This document shows, one piece after another, positions 45,348 through 57,363 of a stretch of 64,000 nucleotides of DNA. The position numbers and the translations under genes were made by a program. The stretch is taken from the NCBI GenBank assembly GCA_037576195.1, contig CM075102.1, forward strand, positions 17,356,745 to 17,420,744. The letters are read 5' to 3'. Under the pieces are notes generated by a model, which saw only the letters and a list, made by a program, of their open reading frames with translations, was not told the origin of the DNA and did no database searches. The first letter of the stretch is position 1, and each line of letters opens with the position of its first letter. This DNA is from Phytoseiulus persimilis (Eukaryota > Arthropoda > Arachnida > Mesostigmata > Phytoseiidae).

Positions 45348-48300
45348 GTTGGGGAGGAACAGCGAAAAACTGGATCTCGAACGGGTCGAGTTGTTGTCAG
45401 CGGGAGTAATTGGATTCCGATGTAATCTCCCTCTGCCTGATCCGCTTGTGCGTTATTGGTAACAATGCCTTCTCATAACGTCCTATATGTTGACCGCCCC
45501 TATATGTTGCTCTTCGTTGCGCTGACGTAACAAGTGTTCCATCCGTGGAATGATTTACTCCCTGGAATCGAGCAAGTGTGTGTTCCGGACTTCGTACGGG
45601 TCGCTTCCACTCCGACCGCCCTGAATCAGTTGTCCTGTGAAGACCCACTCGGAGCGCCCGCTGAGCGGACGTCCTGGTTTACTTTGGAGCTGAAGTTTCT
45701 CAGGGTGCGGTGTTCTTTCGTGTCGGGGAAAGGATGTGATGTGATTTGAAGAGCCTCCTCTCGAGAGCGGTAGGTGAAGATGTTTTAAGCACACGTTGCG
45801 GACTGATCTCGTTGCTGTATCGGATTCCACTTATCCGGGAGCGTCGGGAATAACTTTGCTCACGGTGATAATGGTTCCCGCAGTACCCGTTTGTTCTTGA
45901 CCACAAGCTGGCTCCCACACGAGGGACTCTACGTTTGTTTTTGGAACAGCAGAATAGTGGTCCTGAACTCTGCACTCAGACTAAGGACCTGCAATTAGTG
46001 GAAACGACGCGAGCCAGCCAGAGCACACCTCAGCTCGAGTTCGGTGCAAGTACCTGGCTTGTCATTCTGCGTTGAGAAGTGGTTTCGTTGCTTAGGATGG
46101 AATCGAAACTCAGGGAACCGCTTTGACCATCGCTCGATCTCGTATATCGCTTCGATCGGAGCGCCTCATTCTGGGAATCTCTCGCGAACATCCAGAAGTG
46201 AATCCGATGGCTGCTAGTCACGCTGCGCATTGAAGCGATTCGAGTATCTCAAGGTGTCGCCTCTCATAGTTGTTCAAGGCAACAAGCGTGGGTTCTCTGT
46301 TTACCACGTTGAACTTGATCGGGGTCGGAAAATTCTGAAGACTCATCTTCTCATTCGGAGCATCCAGGGACCATATTTTCTCAGAGTGTGGGCGTTGTCC
46401 TATCATCTCGGGTTCTAGAGTGAGCTTTTGATGGGAAGTAATTTATTCGAGATCAGGTGTCTTACTTTCTTTAGAACTCCAGAGTTTTCTCAGGAGGGAA
46501 AGGGATTCCTAGTGTTTTCTTTCTTATTGGATTCTCCCGATTCAATGTTGTCCTTCTCTAATTGGTCCTGCCTTCGAGGACTGACCCGGGGTGCGGAAAA
46601 AGATTCGAAAAAAAAACTCTCGGGCTAGGAGTTCACCCAGGCCAGGAGAGCACTGCACCATGTTGGAGTGAACGTGTGTTCAGGGAACTCCATCGAGGCC
46701 CCGGGTTTCCCAGGCCCGAATGATCGGAATTCTACGTAATCCAAGCCTGTTTTTCCCCGACTTTGTGCGGTGCATCAGCTCACGTGCCAGAGGAGGAGGT
46801 GTCCGTTGTTCGGGACGTGAGAGATCTCTCGTCTTGCGTAATCGCTTGAGCTTGCATCCGATGCTCAGCACACTGTGTGATTTGGCGGAAATTAAAAAGT
46901 TCCTATCCCGGTCCGTTCGAAGCAATCCGGAAACTTCCTGCTCCCTTCTCTGGATTTGATCGAGTTTCCTTCCCCATCAGACGCCGACTGCGAATGAACC
47001 GAACCCTGTTCCAACGATGCCGCGACTTTTTCCGAATCTGCTTGATGAATCGAAATGTATCCAGGATATGCTGCGCGAACAAATTATTTCCGGGGCTCTT
47101 GGGGTATTCAATGGAGTGCTCTGAGTATTATGCATTTCTCTCGGAGCCGAGTGGAACGCAGCATCAGTACCTGGCGGCGGTGAGCGGTTGCTCGAACCGA
47201 ATCGTCTCTACACCCGAAACTACACTGCGTCCCAGCGAGAATCGCCTCCGCAGCGGATGTATTCAAATTTCCACTGGAAGCGTTATCGGAACACGAATCG
47301 CACTCCATAATCTGAGCGGATATCGCGATCTGCTCCCTCCCGGGCGTTCGAGAGAGGCTCGCCGTCCTCTGATAAGAAAACGGAGCGCATTTCCAATGCA
47401 TGTCTGCCGGGAGCCTCTCCGACTGGCATCCCACCGAATCCTCTGAACTCGCGTCTTCATCCAGCGCTGTCGCTTCGACGTGTCGTTGCGTGCTCGTCGA
47501 GATCATCTGCCGCAACGGCCTCAGCCGGGAACTCGATGTCCGGCCCACGAGTTCTCGAGAGTCATTTCGATGGGCATAATTATGATGATCGTTGCATGTC
47601 GCCATTGTGTTCGAGTGCCAGAAGGGAAACGAATCCCCGGCTGGTATAGATGTCTTGCCCCCTCACAGTTCCGCTCCTGGATTCGCGAATACGGATCGTC
47701 TCACTCTAGACGACTCTCCAACGCCCGGAGCCGTCGCGATCAGCGGGAAATCGAGCAGGAGAGAGCCGTACGCGCGTCGACATTTATTATGGATATCGCA
47801 CAATCGCGATAGAAACTCTTCTGAAAGCACCTCCTCCGCCGAGAGGATACTGGCTCTCGGAGTGAACTACTCGGAGGCGACTTCTCCCGCCATATCTGTC
47901 CTTTTGCCAGAAGAGTGGTCGTCACTGGTAGCTTGGAACATGTCCCCGCGCGTGAATCGGGTCTCTGGGAAACGATTCCCTCGTTTTTCCAGGACATTGG
48001 GCCAGGCCGGAAGCGGCGCCCCGCGTTGAAGTCGATTGCGGGGAACGAGCTCTCTGGAAGTTCGGTAATTTTCTCCTCAGAATCTAACGTCACCGACACC
48101 GTAATGACGTGATGGGAGATCTGGCAAAAGCCGCCGAAATATCCATGGAAAAGCTCGCGAAGATCTTTCTGCTGATGATGAAGAGGTGATAACAGCAATC
48201 GGTGACACACGATCCGCGCACCCTGTACTCGATCGATGTTGGATCACCCGGGTCGTATTCGGAATTTCCAAGTTCCTCGCTTTCCTTTATGCTTTATCGT

Positions 48301-48667
48301 TCTCGGAGAGACTGCCGCTTGATATTGATCCGTCCACGCGCTCTCTCTCCACTGCTGCGCGAGAACTTCCTTATGGAGGGCTATTTTCAGAGCTGCTTTC
48401 CATTCGGCACAGATCTCCGTGATCTCAATGACGTCTTGCGTGTGCGGCCACAAATATCTATCATCAGCGATCGTGCCTCGCATATTCGAACTGTTGCCGG
48501 TTGCTGGGATCGTGGATCCGACGGATGAATCCTCTGTTGCTCTGGAGAGATTAAAGCAGCTCGAACTCAGGTGAAGTGAACGTCAAGCTCACCAGCTTGC
48601 CGGACAGCCAGCGACGACTGCGGGACGCTCCCAACGACGACAATCGATCGTCGAGACACCGCGACCG
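45348..48667. other. No securely supported gene
   Basis: Protein-like stretches occur on the plus strand at about 46850-47190, and an overlapping 165-codon frame lies on the minus strand (47108-47605). Their frames do not connect through plausible splice sites, so none is called. The start codon at 48668 probably has its promoter at the end of this interval. Confidence 0.35.
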
Positions 48668-49301
48668 ATGGCGTCCCACGTTACTTTCGATCTGACGGAG
48701 AGCAGTATGACGAGATCCCCGTCGTGGTTCAGCGATGAAATCAAGGTGAGCAACATGAATCTCGACAATGTGAGCGCGACCGGGCTTTTTAGCAAGCTGA
48801 ATTCTAATCAGCGACACTCGTCACTGAGAGCAGGTGCTCGACAGGTTCGTTTTCCGGGGGAAAAAAGTTCCGCTGCCGCGGGAAAAAGTTGTTTTCAACA
48901 GCAAAGGGGAGAATATTGCGGAAGCGGCACGGGGCTGGAAATCGAAAGAGTCCAGACACGCGTCGACTGCAGCTGCGGGGTCGATACCCGTGGCGGAGGT
49001 GTGGTTGGGATTTTCGAGCGAGTTCGTTCTATATTCATGGTTTTTGCGAGGCATTTACGATTCTCACTCGTCAGGGCAGGGTTCGACGATTTTTCCCGGC
49101 CGCAAGGTTCCTCCCAGGAACCACGTAAAAGCCCCGTCTCTCCCCGGCGAGGAGAATTTCAGACTGGCCGAGACCTCGGATCGTTCTCGGAGCGCCATGG
49201 AGTCGAGCGCGAAAATGAATTCCTCGGGACCGATTCCGACCTCAGGGTTCTGGAGTCGGATTCCCCCGTCGGCTGAGTATGCCAGGCGGTGTAGTGACTG
49301 A
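48668..49301 (+). CDS. Two-exon hypothetical gene, about 181 residues
   Basis: Exon 1 (48668-48745) encodes MASHVTFDLTESSMTRSPSW and on to DEIK, closed by GTGAGC. The 88-base intron has a CTAAT branch-like site and ends in GAGCAG. Exon 2 (48834-49301) continues in phase 0 with VLDRFVFRGKKVPLPREKVV and stays open for 155 codons to a TGA. Composition is basic and serine-rich, with no membrane segment. A second intron may be hidden within exon 2, where AEVWLGFSSEF is less hydrophilic than its surroundings. No downstream AATAAA was found within 300 bases. The family is not recognised. Confidence 0.45.
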
Positions 49302-49688
49302 AGTGTCCTGGAAAACTTCTTCCAAGCCGTGTCGCCTCGCCTTTTTTTTTTCTCCAGCCGGCGGATCCGCTCGGAACGCAGCCATTATCTTCGGTTCGCG
49401 GGCGCCCACCACCAGCCCTCGTTGTTCCTCCTCGATTCGAGGCGAGATCGACGAGAGATGTCAGCGGCGGTTCCGTTGGCAACCGCGAGCTGACCCGCCG
49501 TTGTGGCTTCCCTCAGTTCGCTCGTTCCTGAGCTCGGATTCATCTGGGTTCGGTTTCATCGCTGAGATTCCAGGGCTTGAGCGAGAGGATCGATTCCGGA
49601 ACTAGCCGAAAAAACATCCGGTGCGGCTGAGAGCAGATCGCGGCTGTGCAAGAGTTCCGCGCTCAAATCGCAGAGTCGTCGAGTTTTT

Positions 49689-50009
49689 ATGCGTGGCTCC
49701 CATGGAGCTGGAAATCCGCGAGGCCTGTCTGGTTTCGATTTCATTCCCACGGCTCCAATCGAATCGGGACGTGGCTCGAGTAGCGGTTGTGAACATCGCT
49801 CGCGGAAACTTGTTGCGGTCGGGAGCTATGCGATAGATGGAGCGCGTCATCATCATCCTACGAGATCCGCTGCTCTCATAGGGACAAGCAACATGAAGAA
49901 GTTTCTGTTTTCTGATCCAGACCGGATCGAGATCCCAACTTGGAAGCGGCTGCAACAAGCGATCCTCGAATCCACTCTCGTTGCGGTCGACTACTCGGCC
50001 GTCCGATGA
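49689..50009 (+). CDS. 106-codon open frame, hypothetical
   Basis: The last 40 codons (SNMKKFLFSDPDRIEIP, then a helix-like end with LQQAILESTLVAVDYSAVR) are strongly protein-like. The first part is glycine- and serine-rich. An acceptor-like TGCTCTCATAG lies just before this end part at 49881, so it may be a terminal exon. I found no partner exon in phase. The minus strand is also open here, so coding direction is not certain. Confidence 0.28.
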   Translation: MRGSHGAGNPRGLSGFDFIPTAPIESGRGSSSGCEHRSRKLVAVGSYAIDGARHHHPTRSAALIGTSNMKKFLFSDPDRIEIPTWKRLQQAILESTLVAVDYSAVR

Positions 50010-50791
50010 TTGTTTGCTTTCTGAAGAGGTTTCGTGACAAGCTGTGCCTGATAGAGATAAATATATCTCTTCGTCCGCCCTTGGCGAACATGAGAAACGC
50101 TCGGTGAGGGAGACAATCTTCGTTGGACGATCGTTTCCGACGATATCAATACAGAAATCGTTGTAGCTCTGGGCGGATTGGAGAGACGACGGAGAAGAGA
50201 ACTCGGAGATGTTACATGGTAACCTCCCAAGCTGAAAAGACCGTCTCCTCAACTCTAAGTCTGTTCGAACGAAATCGGAGAAACGAAAAAACTCGGGCGG
50301 CATCCTCCCACATCTGGAAGCCGAGGCGGGACGAGAAGACTCCCCGTTGGACTTACGGCTCGGTCAAGGATGTGAGCCACAGCCTCAGAACTGAAAAATT
50401 TCCGCTCTGATCCGAGTGTTCCGGGGCCAGCGGTCAATGGTTGACATCGAGATCCGGTTAAGCTTCAATCCGCGAAAGGCCATCGAGCGAACGGGCGGAA
50501 AATCGAAGGTCTCGTTGGAGTGCGCCGGCTCGGTTCACACCTGACGACTACGGGACAGAGGGAGGAAACTCCGCCTCACCCTCCGGTCCGAACACTGAAC
50601 TGCATCTGGGCTTTCATGCGCCGGGACCAGTTCCGGTGAAATCCGTTACTCTTTGTCGCTTGTCGCGTCGTGCTCGTCGTCGTAAATGTCGCGTAACTCT
50701 CGATGGCATTTGCGTTGGTAGCGAACGACCCCGGAACATTCGTGTCACCGAAAGAAAGGAAAAAAAACGCCTTGAAAACAACAGAAAGCAA

Positions 50792-50812
50792 GCAGCGGCA
50801 GCAGCAGCAGCA
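50792..50812 (+). repeat. Short CAG/GCA repeat coding seven alanines in one frame
   Basis: Seven GCN codons, six of them GCA, run without a break inside a basic plus-strand frame (50636-50875). This is a typical substrate for length variation. Confidence 0.6.
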
Positions 50813-51280
50813 CTCCAAGTAACGGGCTCAGCCGCAGTCGACGGAGTGACTGGCTCAGCAACCCTTGAGTGGTGACTGTCTGTCGGAATGATGTTCCAGC
50901 TCAGTTGGTCTACCACTCACCACCGCACAGCTCTGAGCAAGCGTCGTTAACAAAAGAAAAACGACCAACCGAAAAATCTGTAGAAGTCTCGCGACGGATT
51001 GCTGCTGTTTCTCCAGCAGATCGCAGTGCCCTCGTCTCCTGGTCGTTACTCGGATCCGTTCGCACTGGGTGTGAAGACCTGTCCGGGGAAAGTTCCCGGC
51101 GGTGTTCGACGGTGTTCCGGCATAAACTCGAGTGCTGCGACGTCGTTGGGGGACGGATCTTGATTCTCCTGAAGCTTCGGGTCGCGATCCCCCGAGTTCA
51201 GCTCCGGAGAGGCTCATCTTGTCTCCGAAGCCGCTGGGAGCCAGGGCGCGGGTTCGAACCCACTTGGCAGACTTTGAACC

Positions 51281-51499
51281 ATGAGGCGTGTTAAGCGTGT
51301 TTTCGCGGATAATGAGTACAACCAGGTTCTGCACGGTGAAGGGAGCTCAAACCCCTTCGGTGCCGAAGGTCACGTCGGGGTCAATCCTCTGTTCGTGCCG
51401 ACGCTCCCGATGACTTCGAACTTTGGAGAGTTCGTCCTTAGGGCGGCTCCACAACATCCATTCTACCTGATGGTGCCCGAGGGCTACCCGAGAAAAAAA
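51281..51499 (+). CDS. First coding exon of an unidentified gene
   Basis: The ATG at 51281 follows GAACC and opens 73 codons, MRRVKRVFADNEYNQVLHGE to MVPEGYPRKK. The exon is closed by the perfect donor GTAAGT at 51500, in phase 0. The middle is rich in F, N, P and G, with VGVNPLFVPTLPMTSNFGE. A likely following exon lies near 51790-51950, with NEREQAKFVVDEQVLSAGLE ending in a TAA. It joins in phase 0 if CTCAAG before AATGAACGG is the acceptor, giving a product near 115 residues. No family is recognised. The GGTTCGAACC motif upstream at 51250 is unrelated to a tRNA. Confidence 0.45.
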
Positions 51500-52281
51500 G
51501 TAAGTCGAGTGAGGGAAGAGAAGCGTCCGTGCATGAATGCAGGAGACGGATTTATCTGAGCAAAGAGCGGATGGGAAGGCGGAAGGAGAGAGAAGGCCGA
51601 CAATTACTCCGAACTCCTCCGGGGAAAAAAACGCTGGGTCCCGATGATTTCAATTTCGTCGTAAAGATTGATTATTCTTCGCGGGAGCGAAATTTCTGGA
51701 CGGGCAGAAATCTGTCTAGTGCTACCGGCTCCCGTGCATTCCCTGTCGCCGCCTTTCCTGATAAGTTCCTGACGCGGGGTCGCGAGAGACCGATCGACTG
51801 GGCTTGTTCTCCTGGAAGACTACCGAGCAGAGTCCCGCCTCAAGAATGAACGGGAACAAGCGAAATTTGTGGTCGACGAACAAGTTCTCTCGGCCGGCCT
51901 GGAGCTCCAGGAAGTCTATATCAGGAAAACTCGGTCACGAAAAACTCCCTGCCCGCAGCGCGGTGTCGCTTAAATGAATGGTAACAAGGTCTGGCCTGCA
52001 GCCCTTTAGAACGGGTTCTCTGATTCCTCTGTGGGTGACAGCGGTGACGTCGGGACTTCAGACGAGCCAATCGTAACAACGCTGTCGGATCAACGGATAA
52101 GCGTTTCTTCTCTGGCGAAGGCGGCATGTTGCACGATCTCAGATGCCGCCTTGTCCTAGAGCCGGCCGGCACGCGGATGAAGCTCCTCGTACGAAATCAA
52201 GCCACGACTCCGACCCCGCCGGATGTGAGGACAGTGAAGAGTGAACGCGATGTCACGGCAGGCAACTGAATCGGTGACTAG

Positions 52282-52984
52282 TTCCGCGCTGGTGGTAGCA
52301 CGGATGCTTCCGACCTAGAAACGAGAAGCACGTCTAATCGTCTGACCCGGACAGCGTCCGCCGTGGAAACACCTGAGGTCCGAGCGTGCGTTGGGTCCAA
52401 CCTTCATTCAGAGCTCGAGGTCGCAGCGAAATCGTGTGAATCGGCCAAGAGACCGCGGTTGCACCATAGGGCAAAGACATAGTCACCAGCTACCGCGCGT
52501 CATGGTCACAGGAGTCGGATTCCAAGACGGTCCCGCGTTTTCCGTGCGCGAGGAGATCGTGCAGACTAAGCCTGCTTTGCTCCTCCTGGTAAGCCATCTC
52601 TATCCCGTTCCGATAGAAGTGTTTTTGTCCCGGGTTTTCGAATTCCAAGTCACGGTGTCAGGCTTTCCGCCTCCAGCCGGAAAGGGCGCTCACGGTGGGG
52701 GCGGTTCTAGGGTTTGAGGCGTGAAGCTTCCGAGTCGCTGTCCGACACCGGTTCCTCCGGGAAAAAAAAATTTAGAATCCTCGGGCAACGCGGTTTCCAT
52801 CCGACCAACACCCTTGACAGCGGCTGGGGCGAGTTTCATTCGTCCTCTGTTCCGAACTGAGCGGCGCAAGAGGATGGACGCAGCCGGAGGCTGGCCGAGT
52901 GAATCTCTGTTATTCGGGAAGTGCGAGAGTGATTCGCCTCTACCTTGCGTGGACGAAATCGAGAAAGGTCGTCTTCGTCGATAG
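52282..52984 (+). CDS. Probable multi-exon gene, exon ends uncertain
   Basis: Three protein-like stretches follow each other. The first is 52282-52482 (SAVETPEVRACVGSNLHSEL, open for 66 codons after an acceptor-like GACTAG). The second is about 52484-52588 (MVTGVGFQDGPAFSVREE to TKPALLLL, closed by donor GTAAGC). The third is about 52776-52984 (SSGNAVSIRPTPLTAAG, later SDSPLPCVDEIEKGRLRR and TAG). The junction between the first two is unclear, as no strong donor lies in the right phase. After the second, CTCCAG at 52677-52682 is an acceptor that stays in phase but stops soon. Composition is basic and nuclear-like (AKRPRLHHRAK). No family is recognised. Confidence 0.3.
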
Positions 52985-55695
52985 CTTCATTGCTATCTGC
53001 GAACGCCCTTGATTAGACCCATTTTCGCCCGGTCACGAGCTCCGATTATTCCTGTTGTCTCAGTGGTTCTCGGCGTTCGTTCTCGTCATTGGCTCCATCC
53101 GTTTGTCCAAGTTATTCTGCTGGCAGCCGCTGCCGAGGGCCTGCCGACGTCCTTGCTTCTGACGTTTAGCGTCATTCCGGCTCGGTATGTATTCTGAGCA
53201 CTGCCTGGAGCCAGTCGATCATGATCAATCATCGTGGGTCGTTTTCTGTTGCTTTCCGATGCCCTCATCTTCGTCGAGCGGGCGGACGAACGGGAACTGC
53301 CCGCGAGTAAATTATTGGGCTATGTTCCTATTCGGCTGGGAGCCTCCCGTTCGGGATGAGCCCGGCCGTTACGAGTCACGAGAGTGACATCGAGCCCCAG
53401 GAGGACCGTGAGGGTACATGTCTGACCCCGGGATCGGAACCGAGATGCAACACTTCCGGAAGGAGCCCTCACCCGAACTCCACCGTCCAGAATATGAGAA
53501 TCTCGGGCGGATCCGTTTTTCTCGAGGCGGCGCGGCGCGGCGTCGGCCCGAACTCGGAGGCTCTTTCCTCACTGCGGCGAGTTGAGTGGAGATGGACCCG
53601 GGCGCAATCCGCCATTTTAGCATTCCGCCGCGCTGCGAGCTCTTGGAGCGAACCACAACCTAATTAGGATCTCTAGCATGCTCTTGAATCCACGAAACGA
53701 AAGGAGGAGCTCATAAGAACAGATGGAAGACTCAGAAAGGCGGAACGTCTGATTGCCACAGCTCGCTCCCTTAGTATTCGCTGCATCGGTTAACTCGGGG
53801 CTAGGATGGGACCAGCTTTGCTCCCTACTCGTTACTCCCAAGACTCGTTGCCCACTTGGTAAGCTAATGGGAGGGTCGTGTGTAGAGCTTCTAGAACAGC
53901 CTCGACTGGGAATGTTTTTCTGTTTTCTGTCACACTGCTTTGTAATTCATGTCGACTGTGAATGACCACAACGGTGGTGAGTGACTCCGTCGGTTTTTTC
54001 TCTCGCTCTTTATCGCTGTTCATCCGGCCAGAAGGCCTTTTGGGGCCCTGGGCACAGTCCTTCGGAGCCGGACCGGCCATTCTAAACAGACAGGCGCGTT
54101 TCGCGACGGCAGCGACTGTTGCCTTTGCTGCGCGCGGATTTCACTCCGATCACAAAAACACACGCCGCGGTGCATTCTACCGAAGGTTTCGAGGGAGCCG
54201 GAAGACTTCTGAACAGTTTCGAGTTCTGCTGGGTGCTCTGTGCCAACTCTCGTGATCTGACCCTGTTTCCATGGGAGTTGCCGTGTTTGGTGTCGGGTCG
54301 TTCTTCATTGCCGCCGACTCGAGGGGGTGATTTGTCGCCGGAATTGTGTTCAAGCTCCAGTTTTCGTGATCGTCGTAGAAAGTTCGTTCGTCATTCCATC
54401 AGTGTCGGAGCCGGACAATGTTGTACGCTGGAATCTACCAATCGAACCGGAGTGAAGTCGTGCAGAGGGTGCTGGAGCCGCATCAGGTGGTGATTCATAC
54501 GGACTCCGAGCAGAGTAATCAGACCGCAAGGACCGATTTGAGCGAGGTGCGGGCTACCTTCTGTACGGCAGAGTACTCGACAACGCGGTCGAGAGAGAGG
54601 GGACAGATACTTGAAAACTGATCATCTCGAGTCTTCCACTTCAGCCAGGAGTCGATGCTGGGAGCGCTCAGAGCAGGGAAGACGATGGCTGAGATACTGT
54701 GGAAGCGGTTTTCCGGATAGGTAGAGCGGGTCTGCTCTCGAAACGAGAGCTCTCAGCGCTCGAGAGGGGGCTTCCTTCAATAGAAGCCCTCGTTCACGAA
54801 ACTGAAGGGGGGCCAAGGAAGAAAGTGTTTGAGTAAACAGAAGAGATCCCAAAATGTCAGCGAGCAGTGGACCGCCTTCCAGTTTCGGAAAACACCGCTC
54901 CTGTGGTGTGGAGGCGAGCCGAAGTTATCAGGAGGGAGAGGGAAGCGAGATTCCGGCTGGCAAAGGAAAAGGAAGAGCTCGCTGGCACTCCTAGCCCGAT
55001 GATAAATTAAGGCAGAACAGAGTCAATTAGCTCGCCGAAGGGATCCTACCGCTTCTCCTCTGACTCTGAAGGTGCCTCTCAAGCTGGCTGCGCCGCTTTC
55101 AACATTACCGTTTCAATTTCACCGATTTGTCTTCCGGTTTCCCCTCTTCTCACATTCTTGGTTCGTTTCGACACCCGGTTTCGGTGCGAGATATGCGCAT
55201 CGTATTTCAATTCTATTCGCAGAACTGGAGCGAACTCGGAGTGTTACCAGACAGACCTGCTATTTAATCCAATCAGGGCTCTGGAAACTCTAATGAAGCC
55301 GCGCTTGTTTCAACCTCGTGGAAGGAGGAACAAGTCGTTAATTAGATCTGGGCAACAGCAGTTCGCCGTTGGGCTTTTCCACCCCATCTCATAGCGGTGA
55401 CGAAACCGTTTAATGCTGGAGCTCGAGCGCTCCGATGAGTGCTCGCAGGTCAGTTCCATGAACTGTTTGCTTACATCGCGTTGATCGCGAGAGTCCTGGG
55501 AAACCAATAATACCGAGGGAGGGACGTTGTTTACGTTAGTCGTCGAATCCTTTCTCAATGTGACAAGCTTCCGCCAATGGCAGCAGCGGCATCGAGGGCA
55601 CATCTCGCAAGACAGGCCTGAGCCGATTCGTATCGCGACCAGCCCATATACCTGGACGTTCGGTCGTAGATACCCGTACATGAAGGCTGTCGGGC
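52985..55695. other. No securely supported gene
   Basis: Open frames up to 124 codons overlap on both strands. Examples are 53832-54080 (minus, opening MAGPAPKDCAQGPKRPSG) and 53962-54255 (plus). Neither has poly(A) or splice support. No known domain was seen. Confidence 0.35.
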
Positions 55696-56063
55696 ATGAT
55701 ACAGGACGAAATAATTCCTAATGTTGACTACGACAGCGAGGCGGAACGGAACACCGACGTCGCCTATGTGTCTTGCGATGTCAATGAAAGCTCGTTCGGT
55801 GAGCATCGGAATTTTTCCAGGCTTGGCGACTTGTCACTCTGCGAAGATCTCCATCGCGTGTCTCCGCGGAAACAAGGCCAAAACAAGACAGACGCCAGGC
55901 TTCCGTCCTTGGACGTATCTTGTGAAGCGAATGTTTTGCCTATCTAGATGCGCGGTCATTGAAGAGTCCACTGTTGGGGCATCTTCGGTCCGAATTTCCC
56001 GTGAAGCTCGTTCACTCGTATGAGAGCAGAGCTGGCGGAAGATGTTCTCCCGTGGGTTCTTGA
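55696..56063 (+). CDS. Two-exon hypothetical gene, 72 residues
   Basis: Exon 1 (55696-55798) encodes MIQDEIIPNVDYDSEAERNT through to NESSF. It is closed by GTGAGC in phase 1, with an in-frame stop upstream of the ATG. A 149-base intron ends TTGCCTATCTAG. Exon 2 (55948-56063) restores the frame at a split aspartate codon and encodes ARSLKSPLLGHLRSEFPVKL to a TGA. An AATAAA begins 35 bases after the stop. The N-terminal part is very acidic and the C-terminal part basic. There is no signal peptide or membrane segment, and I recognise no family. Agreement of donor, acceptor, phase and poly(A) signal is the main support. Confidence 0.48.
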
Positions 56064-56926
56064 AAATACCATCTGTGCCCTGGGAGACGGTCGGAGCAAT
56101 AAACAGTCTCAGCCAAGCAGCGTCACTATCCGCTCTTTCTGTCACGTTCGGTGTGACAGCACCGACTCCGGTGTATACAAGCTGCTGGAGAAATCTGAAC
56201 GCATGAGAAACAGTGGAACGCTTCGTAGCGATGTTTCCCCAAGTTTTTCAGTCTTGGTTCTCAATGAACTTGGAGCAAAGTTCCGCTGAGAGCTCGATTG
56301 TTTAGAGAGTGCGGCCGAGCGATACAAACGACGTATTGTGTCCATGTTCCGTGCAAGGAAATTGTTCATGCTTGTGTTGCTTCCGTGATCCGAAGACTCC
56401 TGTGAGCGATCGTCCTTTCGGAAGCGGTTGTTAAGCTGAAAAGCTGTTCGCGAACGGGCGGGCGTTGCCCGTCGGCATTTCTTTTACGGTCGACTCGCGC
56501 ACGCCCTTTTGATTGGCCGCTTCGAGTTCTCTTTCCTACGGCAGGGGATTCAATCCCTTGAGATACATAACCGGATAACCACGAAAGAGCTCAGCCGACT
56601 GGCCAGCTGCTGGCGGGGCTCAATACGGAGTGCGGGCTTTGAATACACCGAGCTGAACAACCAGAAGTTCTCTATCAAGCCATTCGTTTGCCAAGATGCG
56701 ACCCTCGGCTCTCTGGGGAGTAATCCGCTGCAGTATAATGCCCCGCCTCGACGGAGCAGATTTTCCGGAGGAGCGAATATCGGTCGAGGGAGGAAATTCT
56801 CACTTTATTGGGTCCTGCATTGATGACGGGGTTGTGTCCGGCAATCGAAACCCCCCGATGATCTGTTTCTCGACTTCATTCGCTCATCGCAGACGTCATT
56901 CAGCTGGCTACCAAGGCAACCGAACC
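56064..56926. other. 3' flank and spacer; no gene recognised
   Basis: This interval contains the AATAAA of the upstream model, then only short frames. The promoter of the gene starting at 56927 should lie near the end. Confidence 0.4.
56098..56103 (+). promoter_or_regulatory. Poly(A) signal AATAAA
   Basis: A perfect hexamer 35 bases past the TGA at 56061-56063. Confidence 0.5.
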
Positions 56927-57363
56927 ATGGAATCACGTTCTGCTTCCTTCTACGGAATCTCTATTCGGTTCCAGGAGTCGAAACTCGCCGGCAACATGAA
57001 GTCGCGCGGCCGCTACAGGAGTCGATCTCTGTCGGCCTCGTCGACAGATTCATATTCTTCTAGTAAGTATTGTAAGTAATCTCTGCACCTTTTCTTTCAC
57101 GTTTTTCCGCACGATTTCAGCTCCATGTGCTCCTTCGTATCGATTTCCGCGGTTCATTTTACTTTTTCTTGTGTGAGTCTGAGTTGCTGAGCGATTCCAG
57201 AGGAATGTGCTCGAGGACAGACGAACCGATGGCCGAGTCTCTGACGGAGAACGTATTCCTTCCTCATGAGGAGTTTTACCCCGTCGGAAGAATCGTGGAA
57301 CGGGATATTCCGCCTCATCTGAAATGCAATGGTCATCGAAGGGGGAGGGGGGAGCGGAAATAA
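56927..57363 (+). CDS. Three-exon gene with an RS-like segment, 109 residues
   Basis: The ATG at 56927 is in strong context (AACC before ATGG). Exon 1 (56927-57062) contains SRGRYRSRSLSASSTDSYSS, an arginine/serine stretch of the kind found in splicing-related proteins. Intron 1 is canonical (GTAAGT to a long T/C tract and TTTCAG, 58 bases). Exon 2 is only 31 bases (57121-57151). Intron 2 is 49 bases, from a weak GTTCAT donor to CCAG. Exon 3 (57201-57363) keeps phase and encodes DEPMAESLTENVFLPHEEFY and PVGRIVERDIPPHLK before TAA. AATAAA follows at 57417. If intron 2 is not removed, translation stops early after RFILLFLV. The family is not identified; nuclear location is inferred from the RS segment. 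Confidence 0.48.

Larger units (their letters stand above)
49302..51280. other. Unassigned open frames
   Basis: A 233-codon minus-strand frame (49602-50303) and the plus-strand frame at 49689-50009 overlap. A CAG-rich run at 50791-50812 encodes seven alanines in one plus frame. None has a recognised domain. Confidence 0.35.

Noticed and set aside
49602-50303. 233-codon minus-strand open frame
   Set aside because: It overlaps a more protein-like plus-strand frame at 49689-50009 and lacks motifs, so it is treated as a probable shadow.
50740-50815. Basic stretch plus alanine run that recalls a bZIP basic region
   Set aside because: The conserved asparagine, alanine pair and arginine spacing of bZIP proteins is absent, and no leucine zipper follows. 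The alanines come from a GCA repeat.
51248-51262. GGGTTCGAACCC, a perfect tRNA T-loop-like palindrome
   Set aside because: No A-box or cloverleaf could be drawn on either strand, and it lies in the probable 5' leader of the exon at 51281.
55170-55215. FRCEICASYF, resembling the first half of a C2H2 zinc finger
   Set aside because: No histidine pair follows at the required spacing and there is no second finger.
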